Made by a program: the position numbers and the translations under genes
Source of the DNA: an uncultured Odoribacter sp.
Lineage (GTDB): Bacteria; Bacteroidota; Bacteroidia; Bacteroidales; Marinifilaceae
DNA length: 10,507 bases
Direction: 5' to 3'
Assembly (NCBI GenBank): GCA_905193145.1
Contig: CAJJNP010000119.1
Span: forward strand, 1 to 10,507
Shown here: piece by piece, positions 1-5,585 of the stretch
Position numbering within the stretch: the stretch's first letter is position 1
Layout: the number at the start of each line of letters is the position of its first letter
Notes under the pieces: model-generated
What the model saw: the letters and a program-made list of their open reading frames with translations, nothing else
The model's database searches: none
Told to the model about the DNA's origin: nothing

Positions 1-230
1 AGCATATCAATGCGGTGATGATTCAGAATGATGTGTTGGATACAGCGAAGATTGAAGGTCGTGCAGAGGGTCGTGCAGAGGGTCGTGCAGAAGGCAGAGC
101 AGAAGGTAGAGCAGAAGGAGAACGGTTGAAGAATATTGAAAATGCCAAGAAATTCAAGCAATTGGGAGTTGCCGTTTCTATAATTGCACAGGCAACAGGG
201 CTCTCTGAGAGTGAAATTAATGCTCTTTAG
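1..230 (+). CDS. Rpn family recombination-promoting nuclease/putative transposase, C-terminal end (5' truncated by window)
   Basis: The frame is open from the left edge (first full codon at base 3) to TAG at 228-230, so this is the 3' end of a longer gene. The visible residues begin HINAVMIQNDVLDTAKIEG. Five GRAE tetrapeptides follow (bases 57-116), then a charged helix and an HTH-like end with the motif IIAQATGLSESEI. This architecture is typical of the C-terminus of Rpn/PD-(D/E)XK nuclease family proteins, which are abundant in Bacteroides and often annotated as transposases. Family members cut DNA and have been linked to recombination and phage defence. The catalytic domain lies outside the window, so its integrity cannot be judged. 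GTG (15) and ATG (18) occur in frame, but they are probably internal codons; an internal start for a short product is possible but unproven. Family assignment rests on the repeat and tail only. Confidence 0.75.
   Translation, partial: HINAVMIQNDVLDTAKIEGRAEGRAEGRAEGRAEGRAEGERLKNIENAKKFKQLGVAVSIIAQATGLSESEINAL
57..116 (+). repeat. five in-frame 12-bp tandem repeats encoding (Gly-Arg-Ala-Glu)5
   Basis: Five 12-bp units start at 57, 69, 81, 93 and 105. Units 1 and 2 are identical (GGTCGTGCAGAG) and unit 3 differs only in its last base. Units 4 and 5 use AGA for Arg and end in GAA. Because the unit is a multiple of three, gain or loss of copies keeps the frame. The two sub-types suggest two rounds of duplication. 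The peptide alternates acidic and basic residues and probably forms a charged helical linker between the nuclease domain and the C-terminal tail of the Rpn protein. Confidence 0.95.
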
Positions 231-254
231 TAAAGTAAGAATGTTTTATGAGTT

Positions 255-734
255 ATGGGACAGGAAATTGAACGGAAGTTTTTGGTGTGTGGAGATTTTA
301 AGAAGGGGGTGTATACCTCAGAGCGTATTTGTCAGGGATATTTGTCATCTGTGCCAGAGAGGACAGTGAGAATCAGAGTGCGAGGAGAGCGAGGATATAT
401 AACCATAAAAGGGGTTGGAGATAAAGGAGGGATGAGTCGGTTTGAGTGGGAAAAGGAAATTCCTGTTAGGGAAGCTAATGAATTGTTGAAATTATGTGAG
501 CGGGGAGTGATTGAGAAGGTCCGTCATTTGGTAAAAGTAGGGAAACATGTGTTTGAAGTGGATGAATTTGCAGGAGAAAATGAGGGGTTGGTGATGGCAG
601 AGGTAGAGTTGTCTGCTGAAGATGAGGATTTTTTACACCCATTATGGTTAGGAAAAGAAGTAACCGGCGATGTAAGATATTATAACTCCTATTTGTCGCA
701 ATACCCTTATTCTAAATGGGATCAACAATTTTAG
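255..734 (+). CDS. CYTH domain protein (triphosphate tunnel metalloenzyme, probable inorganic triphosphatase)
   Basis: This 159-residue protein has the usual size of a single-domain bacterial CYTH protein. It opens with the diagnostic ExExK motif (E4, E6, K8 in EIERKFL), which binds metal in the tunnel. Alternating charged strands follow as expected: R39 and R41 in TVRIR, K52 in TIKG, E64/E66/E68, R90 in KVRHLV, E101/D103 in EVDEF, E116/E118 in AEVEL, and a C-terminal EVTGDVRYYN. Family members hydrolyse tripolyphosphate or thiamine triphosphate, or act as class IV adenylate cyclases. Compact bacterial forms such as those of Clostridium thermocellum and Nitrosomonas are tripolyphosphatases, so that is the best guess here. 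It has no signal peptide and should be cytosolic. ATG 255 is the first start after an in-frame TGA at 249. The gene sits 24 bases after the Rpn stop with no visible promoter, so read-through is plausible. The in vivo substrate is unknown. Confidence 0.9.
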   Translation: MGQEIERKFLVCGDFKKGVYTSERICQGYLSSVPERTVRIRVRGERGYITIKGVGDKGGMSRFEWEKEIPVREANELLKLCERGVIEKVRHLVKVGKHVFEVDEFAGENEGLVMAEVELSAEDEDFLHPLWLGKEVTGDVRYYNSYLSQYPYSKWDQQF

Positions 735-751
735 TTGCTCTTATAGAAATT

Positions 752-1525
752 TTACCAACTGCCGCTGGCACCTCCGCCACCAAAGCTGCCGCCGCCGAAG
801 CCGCCAAAGTTACCACTGCCGCTACTGAAGGAACCGAAGCTACTGCTTCCGCCTCCAAAGCCTCCAAAAAATATGGGCGGGAAGCCGCTTCCACTGTTGC
901 TTCCATGGCTGCCAGTGGTGTAGCCGTGTCGGTGGCGTACAAATATAGGTACAAGGAATACGATTAGAAAGGGCAGTAAAATCCAGCCGGCACCAATACC
1001 GTTATTTGCATATTGCTCTGCAGTAAATTCACCGCCGGTGAGTCTCATGAGAATAGTGGTTGCACGGTCAATGCCTTTGTAGTAATTGCCTTGCTGAAAT
1101 GCTGGGATGATTTCGTTGCGGATGATACGGGAGGCAATGGCATCTGGTATAACTCCTTCAAGACCATATCCTACAGCAATAGCAATCTGTCCTTTTTCAC
1201 TTCTTGTTTTGGGTTTTAGGAGTATTAATATTCCATTGTCTTTCCCTTTTTGTCCGACACCCCATTTTTCTGCAAGTTGTTGGGCATAATCATTGGGTGC
1301 ATATCCATGGAGGGAGGATACTGTGGCAATGGCTATTTGAGTGGAAGATGTGTCGTTGAAATGACGGAGTTTCTGTTCGAGTGTGTTTGCTTCACGGGAA
1401 GAGAACATTCCTGCTAAGTCGTTGACTATTCTGCGAGGGAGCAGGGGATCTGGAAATTCTTGCGCTTGTATAGTTATAGAAAATAACAATAACCATAAAG
1501 CTAGAAATATATTTTTGCTTTTCAT
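752..1525 (-). CDS. TPM-domain (YgcG-like) exported membrane protein with Gly-rich tail
   Basis: I chose the ATG at 1525, giving 257 residues. It starts a clean signal peptide (MKSKNIFLALWLLLFSITIQAQ, split here as MKSKNIFLAL then WLLLFSITIQAQ) and leaves 7 bases after the upstream gene; the longer frame from 1582 would overlap that gene and bury the signal. A TPM domain follows at about residues 30-160, with VNDLAGMFS, then DNGILILL and IAVGYGLEGVIPD. A membrane helix spans about 177-197, and a Gly/Ser/Phe-rich tail ends in GGGGASGSW, a hallmark of this family. The TPM domain should therefore lie outside the inner membrane, with the tail inside. TPM domains have been reported as phosphatases and as photosystem II repair factors in plants (TLP18.3); the bacterial role is unclear. 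It is the last gene of the exchanger-lemA-TPM-TPM run and converges on the CYTH gene. Confidence 0.88.
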   Translation of the reverse strand: MKSKNIFLALWLLLFSITIQAQEFPDPLLPRRIVNDLAGMFSSREANTLEQKLRHFNDTSSTQIAIATVSSLHGYAPNDYAQQLAEKWGVGQKGKDNGILILLKPKTRSEKGQIAIAVGYGLEGVIPDAIASRIIRNEIIPAFQQGNYYKGIDRATTILMRLTGGEFTAEQYANNGIGAGWILLPFLIVFLVPIFVRHRHGYTTGSHGSNSGSGFPPIFFGGFGGGSSSFGSFSSGSGNFGGFGGGSFGGGGASGSW

Positions 1526-1532
1526 GAACGTT

Positions 1533-1976
1533 TTATTTTTCTTGTCCAAATGAGAGGTCATCCGGTAGTTCGTTGATATCATCGGTTTGATACGGGAAGA
1601 AGTTTTTTAGTTGTAAACCTACAGAGTGTACGGCTTTGCACACTCCTCCGCATACATTCCCCTGTTTGAAATCACATACTAATTGATTTTTGATATCATC
1701 CCAATAATTGGCAGATACTTTGGCATTAATACCTGCATCTCCGAGTATGGCTAGTTTGCGGTCTTCTAATGCAATGTATATAAGCACTCCATTGCGGAGT
1801 GCTGTTTTGTGCATTTTCAGTTCGGCAAAAACTTGAGCAGCCCGGTCGAGCACTTCCTTACGGGTATGATTTTCAAAATGGATGCGAATCTCTCCGGAGG
1901 TGTTTTTTTCAGCTTCTCGAATCGCTGCAACCATAGCTTCTTTTTGTTCTTCAGTGAAGTATTTTGATGGTGACAT
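1533..1976 (-). CDS. short TPM-domain protein
   Basis: This 147-residue protein has a TPM fold across about residues 10-125: TSGEIRIH near 27-34, then the conserved block RNGVLIYIALEDRKLAILGD (61-80), followed by AGINAKV and a YWDDI helix. It lacks a signal peptide, membrane helix and Gly-rich tail, unlike the paralogue downstream, so it is predicted to stay in the cytosol. The last ~20 residues are acidic. It starts 16 bases after lemA and ends 7 bases before the second TPM gene, so the three are almost certainly co-transcribed. Two TPM proteins, one soluble and one exported, next to LemA is a common Bacteroidota arrangement. Biochemical role unknown; a phosphatase function is only a family-level suggestion. 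Confidence 0.87.
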   Translation of the reverse strand: MSPSKYFTEEQKEAMVAAIREAEKNTSGEIRIHFENHTRKEVLDRAAQVFAELKMHKTALRNGVLIYIALEDRKLAILGDAGINAKVSANYWDDIKNQLVCDFKQGNVCGGVCKAVHSVGLQLKNFFPYQTDDINELPDDLSFGQEK

Positions 1977-1992
1977 AAAAATATACGCAGGA

Positions 1993-2583
1993 TTAGAATT
2001 CTACTTTAGGAGCATTTTCTGCTTCGGCATTTGCTTCAAAATAAGGTTTGGGTGTGAAACCGAACATTCCTGCGAGCATATTTTGGGGAAATTGGCGGAT
2101 ACTGGTGTTGTAGGCGCGTGCTGTGTTATTGAATCTACGACGCTCGACAGCAATACGGTTTTCTGTTCCTTCTATTTGGGCTTGTAGGTCGCGGAAGTTT
2201 TCGTTGGCTTTCAAGTCTGGGTAGTTTTCAGATATCGCCATCAGTCTGGATAAGGCTGTGGACAATTCTCCTTGCACTGCATTTAATTTTTTCATGGTAG
2301 CTTCATCGAGATTGTCTAAATTGATTTGCATCTGAGTTGCTTTGGCTCGGGCTTCTACCACTCTATTGAGTGTGTTTTGTTCATGCTCGGCATAGCCTTT
2401 GACTGTGTTGACCAGATTAGGAATCAAATCCAGACGGCGCTGGTATTGGTTTTCTACATTTGACCATTGTGCAGATACGTTTCCCTGCATCGTTACCATC
2501 CCATTGTAGGTGTTTTTAAACCAAAAAAAGATGCTTAGAATAATAACGGCAATGACTATCAGAATGATGTAACTTTTTTTCAT
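1993..2583 (-). CDS. lemA: LemA family membrane-anchored protein
   Basis: The 196-residue product has the standard LemA length. A short KK N-terminus precedes one membrane helix (about 5-22), and the remainder is a helical domain facing away from the cytosol. Family signatures are NQYQRRLDLIPNLVNTVKGY (45-64) and the C-terminal block with YPDLKAN (121-127), LQAQIEGTENRIA (133-145) and RRRFNNTARAYN (148-159). LemA proteins are widespread with no settled biochemical function; they are often encoded beside TPM-domain or peptidase genes and are presumed to act in envelope homeostasis. Here it sits 45 bases after the exchanger and 16 before the first TPM gene. I see no promoter in the 45-base gap, so all four genes are probably one transcript. 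The start is unambiguous because the ATG directly precedes the membrane helix. Confidence 0.93.
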   Translation of the reverse strand: MKKSYIILIVIAVIILSIFFWFKNTYNGMVTMQGNVSAQWSNVENQYQRRLDLIPNLVNTVKGYAEHEQNTLNRVVEARAKATQMQINLDNLDEATMKKLNAVQGELSTALSRLMAISENYPDLKANENFRDLQAQIEGTENRIAVERRRFNNTARAYNTSIRQFPQNMLAGMFGFTPKPYFEANAEAENAPKVEF

Positions 2584-2628
2584 GTTCTAGAAATATTTAA
2601 TTGTTTATTTGTTTTAGTATGTTAGTGA

Positions 2629-3576
2629 TTATCCCCGTATCAATAATATCAGGTATGCAATATACATAGCAAAAAATATGCCACCTTCCCATCGGTTGAT
2701 TTTGCGGCCTTGTCCTGTAAATATGAATATGAATAATAAGATAGAGGCAACGATATTCGTTACAAGGTCGAGCATGCTGCCGGCAGGAGCTTGTAACGGT
2801 GTAATGGTGGCAGAGGCACCTAAAATTAGAAAAGTATTGAATATGTTGGATCCAACAACATTACCAATGGCTATATCTGCATTATTTTTACGGGCTGCAA
2901 TGATGGAGGTTGCCAACTCGGGGAGCGAGGTGCCGATGGATACGATGGTGAGACCTATGATTCGTTCCGATATTCCGAATGCTTGTGCAATAGAGATGGC
3001 ATTGGTCACCAGTAATCGACCGCCCCCAATCAGACCGGCGAGACCTAAGAGAATAAGCAAGCAGGATTTGCCAATAGAATAATTTTTGATTTGTATATTT
3101 TCATCTTCTCCTCCAGAGGATGTTTTTGCTAATACAAAGGTGTATATCAAAAACATAATGAAAAATATCAGTAGACAAATTCCTTCGGTGCGGGTGATGA
3201 GTCCGTCTTTTTCTCCGTAGACAAAAAGCAGTATTAAAGCTGCGGCCAGAACTGCAAGTGGAATTTCGACCCAAGTAGTCATTTTTTTTACGCCTAGCGG
3301 AACGATGAGTGCTGTAATACCTAAAATGGCTAGAATGTTGAAGATGTTTGAGCCGACAACATTGCCGATAGCAAGTGCAGCACTCCCTTCTAATGAGGAT
3401 ACTAGATTGACAACTAGCTCTGGTGTTGAGGTGCCGAATGCAACAATAGTCAATCCGATAACCATGGGGGTGACTTTTAACCGGTGTGCTAAGGCAGAGC
3501 CGCCATCTACAAGAAAATTGGCTCCATAGATTAAGGCGATGAGTCCGCCTGATAGAAGAAGAATGTTTAGTAGCAT
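2629..3576 (-). CDS. calcium/sodium antiporter (YrbG/CaCA family)
   Basis: The 315-residue protein is made of two homologous inverted halves, as in Ca2+/cation antiporters. Repeat alpha-1 carries GTSTPELVVN (48-57) and GNVVGSNIFN (71-80). Repeat alpha-2 carries GTSLPELATS (215-224) and again GNVVGSNIFN (238-247). The acidic E53 and E220 in the GTSxPE motifs are the expected ion ligands. About ten membrane helices are visible, separated by a charged loop near 152-165 (SSGGEDENIQIK). By family it exchanges Ca2+ for Na+ (possibly K+-dependent) across the inner membrane, usually exporting Ca2+; ion preference cannot be read from sequence. Length and start match E. coli YrbG-type proteins. It is the first gene of the probable exchanger-lemA-TPM-TPM operon, with an exact -7 box at 3619-3626. 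Confidence 0.92.
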   Translation of the reverse strand: MLLNILLLSGGLIALIYGANFLVDGGSALAHRLKVTPMVIGLTIVAFGTSTPELVVNLVSSLEGSAALAIGNVVGSNIFNILAILGITALIVPLGVKKMTTWVEIPLAVLAAALILLFVYGEKDGLITRTEGICLLIFFIMFLIYTFVLAKTSSGGEDENIQIKNYSIGKSCLLILLGLAGLIGGGRLLVTNAISIAQAFGISERIIGLTIVSIGTSLPELATSIIAARKNNADIAIGNVVGSNIFNTFLILGASATITPLQAPAGSMLDLVTNIVASILLFIFIFTGQGRKINRWEGGIFFAMYIAYLILLIRG

Positions 3577-3618
3577 AATGCTTGACTGGTCTTTTGAAAA
3601 TTACTATTTAATCTAAGG

Positions 3619-3626
3619 CAAAGATA
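3619..3626 (-). promoter_or_regulatory. Bacteroidota -7 promoter box (TATCTTTG) for the exchanger-lemA-TPM operon
   Basis: Read on the minus strand this is TATCTTTGC, an exact match to TAnnTTTG. It lies 42 bases before the exchanger ATG, leaving a leader of about 35 bases. No convincing TTTG -33 element is seen about 20 bases upstream, which is common because that element is weakly conserved. Confidence 0.6.
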
Positions 3627-3721
3627 GGTAAATTTATTAATTCTGTTGGGTGTGTAAGCTTTTTAGGGCGAGAAATAAAAGTCACAGTAAGCTATATCGA
3701 AAAGAAGTCTTGATGGATGTG

Positions 3722-3794
3722 CTGAATCCTAAAGTGATTCGGTTGTTTATTGTTTAATAGGAATCAGTATCCTTTTCGTGTAGGATACTGATTC
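3722..3794 (-). terminator. two tandem hairpins after sulP, possible terminator or 3' stabiliser
   Basis: Fourteen bases after the SulP stop is a perfect 12-bp inverted repeat, GAATCAGTATCC (3761-3772) and GGATACTGATTC (3783-3794), with a 10-base loop. Further along the minus transcript is a weaker 7-bp stem with one wobble pair (3722-3728 with 3736-3742) whose arms share the GAATC/GATTC core. On neither strand does a clear T-tract follow directly, so this is not a textbook intrinsic terminator. It may end or protect the sulP mRNA, or bind a protein. The remainder of the 231-base gap (3577-3807) holds the exchanger promoter and nothing else I can identify. Confidence 0.5.
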
Positions 3795-3807
3795 GATAGT
3801 GGTATTC

Positions 3808-5475
3808 TTATATTTCATTGGCGCGCTTCAACGCTTCGTGTATGTTGCTGCAAATGTTCTTTTCACCAATCATTGAGGCAAAACCGGATTTTTTCAATAC
3901 AGCATGTACTTGTTCGTTGACACCGGATAAGATTACTTTGATTTTTTCCTTTTCGGATAAGTGATAAAGACCTTCCAGGTTGTGCAGACCTGTTGTATCA
4001 ATAAACGGTACTTTGCGCATTCGAATGATACGGATTCGAGGTTTGTCGCCTAACGATTTCATACATTCGTCAAATTTAGTGGCAACTCCAAAGAAGAACG
4101 GGCCGTCAATTTCGTAAACTTCAACGCCTTCCGGAATGGAAAGTTTTTCTTCTTCGTGAGTGATTTCTCCTTCGTGGGAAAGATCGACAATATTTTTTGA
4201 CACAGTGATTTTGGTTACTTCGCTAGCGCGTTTCATGAAAAGCACTAATGCTAATAATAACCCTACTTCAATGGCGATAGTCAAATCAAAGATTACAGTC
4301 AGCAAGAAGGTTGTGATCAATACTGCAACATCTGAATGTGAATTTCTTGTCAAAGCTTTGAATGTGCGCCATTCGCTCATATTATAGGACACGATGACTA
4401 ATACGCCAGCCAAACATGCCATCGGGATGTGCTTGGTAAGCGGTCCGAGGAATAATAAAATCAACAACAATACAACGGCATGAATCAGACCGGCAACAGG
4501 AGTGCGTCCTCCGTTGTTGATGTTGGTCATTGTTCGAGCGATAGCACCTGTTGCCGGGATACCGCCAAAAAAAGGAACGATGAGGTTTGCAGCACCTTGT
4601 GCAATCAATTCTGTGTTGGAGTTGTGCTTGTGACCAGTAACACCATCTGCAACAGTAGCAGATAGCAATGATTCAATGGCTCCCAATACTGCAATGGTGA
4701 AAGCGGCCGGTAGAAGTCCATGGATGGTGGACATACTGAAATCAAGACCATTTGGTTGTGGCAGACTGGCATTGATTTCAAAACGGTCGCCGATAGTTTC
4801 AAGGCCTGTGATACCAAAATAGTGGCGCATAATATAGCTGACAATGGTCATGACAATGATGGCAACAAGAGATCCAGGTATTTTTTTAGAAAATTTTGGA
4901 GTGATGATAATTAGTAAGATACTACCGATACCGACAGCTAAAGCTAACCAGTTAACCGTGCCTATACATTGAAAATATGCTCCCCATTTAGAGATAAAGT
5001 CGGCAGGAACGCTTTCCATGGTCAGACCGAATAAATCTTTTATTTGTGTGGTAAAGATTGTTAGGGCTATACCACTGGTGAAGCCAACAACGATGGGATA
5101 TGGGATGAAACGGATGATAGTACCTAATTTGAAAATACCCATCAGCAATAGGATAATACCTGCCATAACGGTCGCTATGGCGAGTCCTTCAATTCCAAAT
5201 TCTTGGATAATGCCATAGACAATGACGATAAAAGCTCCTGTCGGTCCACCAATTTGGACACTACTTCCTCCAAGGAAAGAGATGATGAAGCCTGCAAGAA
5301 TAGCGGTAATCAAGCCTTGTTCGGGGCTGACTCCTGAAGCAATACCGAATGCAATAGCAAGAGGGAGGGCTACAATGCCGACAATGATGCCAGCCATCAA
5401 GTCGGTAAGGAATTTTTCTTTGTTGTAGTTTTTTAATGTGCTGAATAGCACAGGATGAAAATCAAGTTGTTTCAT
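3808..5475 (-). CDS. SulP family inorganic anion transporter with C-terminal STAS domain
   Basis: The 555-residue protein has the normal SulP layout: a membrane domain of about 14 helices (residues 24-415), then a cytoplasmic STAS domain (about 446-550). Family marks include LTDLMAGIIVGIVALPLAIA (23-42), GGPTGAFIVI in TM3 (76-85), GAIESLLSATVADG in TM8 with acidic E268 (265-278), and GGIPATGAIART (304-315) leading into TM10; TM3 and TM10 frame the anion site in known structures. The STAS core reads VPFIDTTGLHNLEG (489-502), with the usual D-S/T-S/T-G loop at 493-496. Members carry sulfate, bicarbonate or other anions, driven by H+ or Na+. No carbonic anhydrase or sulfate-assimilation gene is nearby, so the substrate is open. 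It diverges from the PurF-like gene and is probably monocistronic. Confidence 0.93.
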   Translation of the reverse strand: MKQLDFHPVLFSTLKNYNKEKFLTDLMAGIIVGIVALPLAIAFGIASGVSPEQGLITAILAGFIISFLGGSSVQIGGPTGAFIVIVYGIIQEFGIEGLAIATVMAGIILLLMGIFKLGTIIRFIPYPIVVGFTSGIALTIFTTQIKDLFGLTMESVPADFISKWGAYFQCIGTVNWLALAVGIGSILLIIITPKFSKKIPGSLVAIIVMTIVSYIMRHYFGITGLETIGDRFEINASLPQPNGLDFSMSTIHGLLPAAFTIAVLGAIESLLSATVADGVTGHKHNSNTELIAQGAANLIVPFFGGIPATGAIARTMTNINNGGRTPVAGLIHAVVLLLILLFLGPLTKHIPMACLAGVLVIVSYNMSEWRTFKALTRNSHSDVAVLITTFLLTVIFDLTIAIEVGLLLALVLFMKRASEVTKITVSKNIVDLSHEGEITHEEEKLSIPEGVEVYEIDGPFFFGVATKFDECMKSLGDKPRIRIIRMRKVPFIDTTGLHNLEGLYHLSEKEKIKVILSGVNEQVHAVLKKSGFASMIGEKNICSNIHEALKRANEI

Positions 5476-5503
5476 GTCAAATAACTATTTTAATAACGGG
5501 GTG

Positions 5504-5511
5504 CAAAATTA
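5504..5511 (-). promoter_or_regulatory. Bacteroidota -7 promoter box (TAATTTTG) for sulP
   Basis: The minus strand reads TAATTTTGC, an exact TAnnTTTG match, 28 bases before the SulP ATG. It is divergent from, and 40 bases away from, the -7 box of the PurF-like gene. No clear -33 TTTG is visible. Confidence 0.65.
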
Positions 5512-5551
5512 TAAAAAAATCTAATGAAATGTTTAGACTTGGATTTTTTAC

Positions 5552-5559
5552 TACTTTTG
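5552..5559 (+). promoter_or_regulatory. Bacteroidota -7 promoter box (TACTTTTG) for the PurF-like gene
   Basis: TACTTTTGC matches TAnnTTTG exactly and lies 26 bases before the ATG at 5586. It settles the start codon: an upstream in-frame ATG at 5529 precedes this promoter and could not be in the transcript it makes. No purine-repressor-like operator or riboswitch is recognisable in the short leader. Confidence 0.68.
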
Positions 5560-5585
5560 CAGTACAAAATAATACAAAACAAGAT

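Noticed and set aside
15..230. A complete 71-residue gene starting at GTG 15
   Set aside because: The frame is open to the window edge (HINA precedes it) and the content is the tail of a longer Rpn protein. A short internal product is only kept as a hypothesis.
716..967. Ala/Thr-rich frames on both strands over 712-967
   Set aside because: They are shadows of the Gly-rich tail codons of the exported TPM gene; the repetitive GGN codons keep other frames open.
1526..1582. Upstream start for the exported TPM protein
   Set aside because: It would overlap the preceding TPM gene by 50 bases and hide the signal peptide that begins at 1525.
3600..3760. Hidden small gene or RNA in the 231-base gap before sulP's end
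   Set aside because: I found no frame with a plausible start and composition, and apart from the promoter box and the hairpins no structure.
5529..5585. Upstream in-frame ATG giving a 491-residue PurF-like protein
   Set aside because: The 19 extra residues do not resemble a PurF propeptide, and the exact promoter box at 5552-5559 lies inside them. MSGFFG at 5586 matches the family start.
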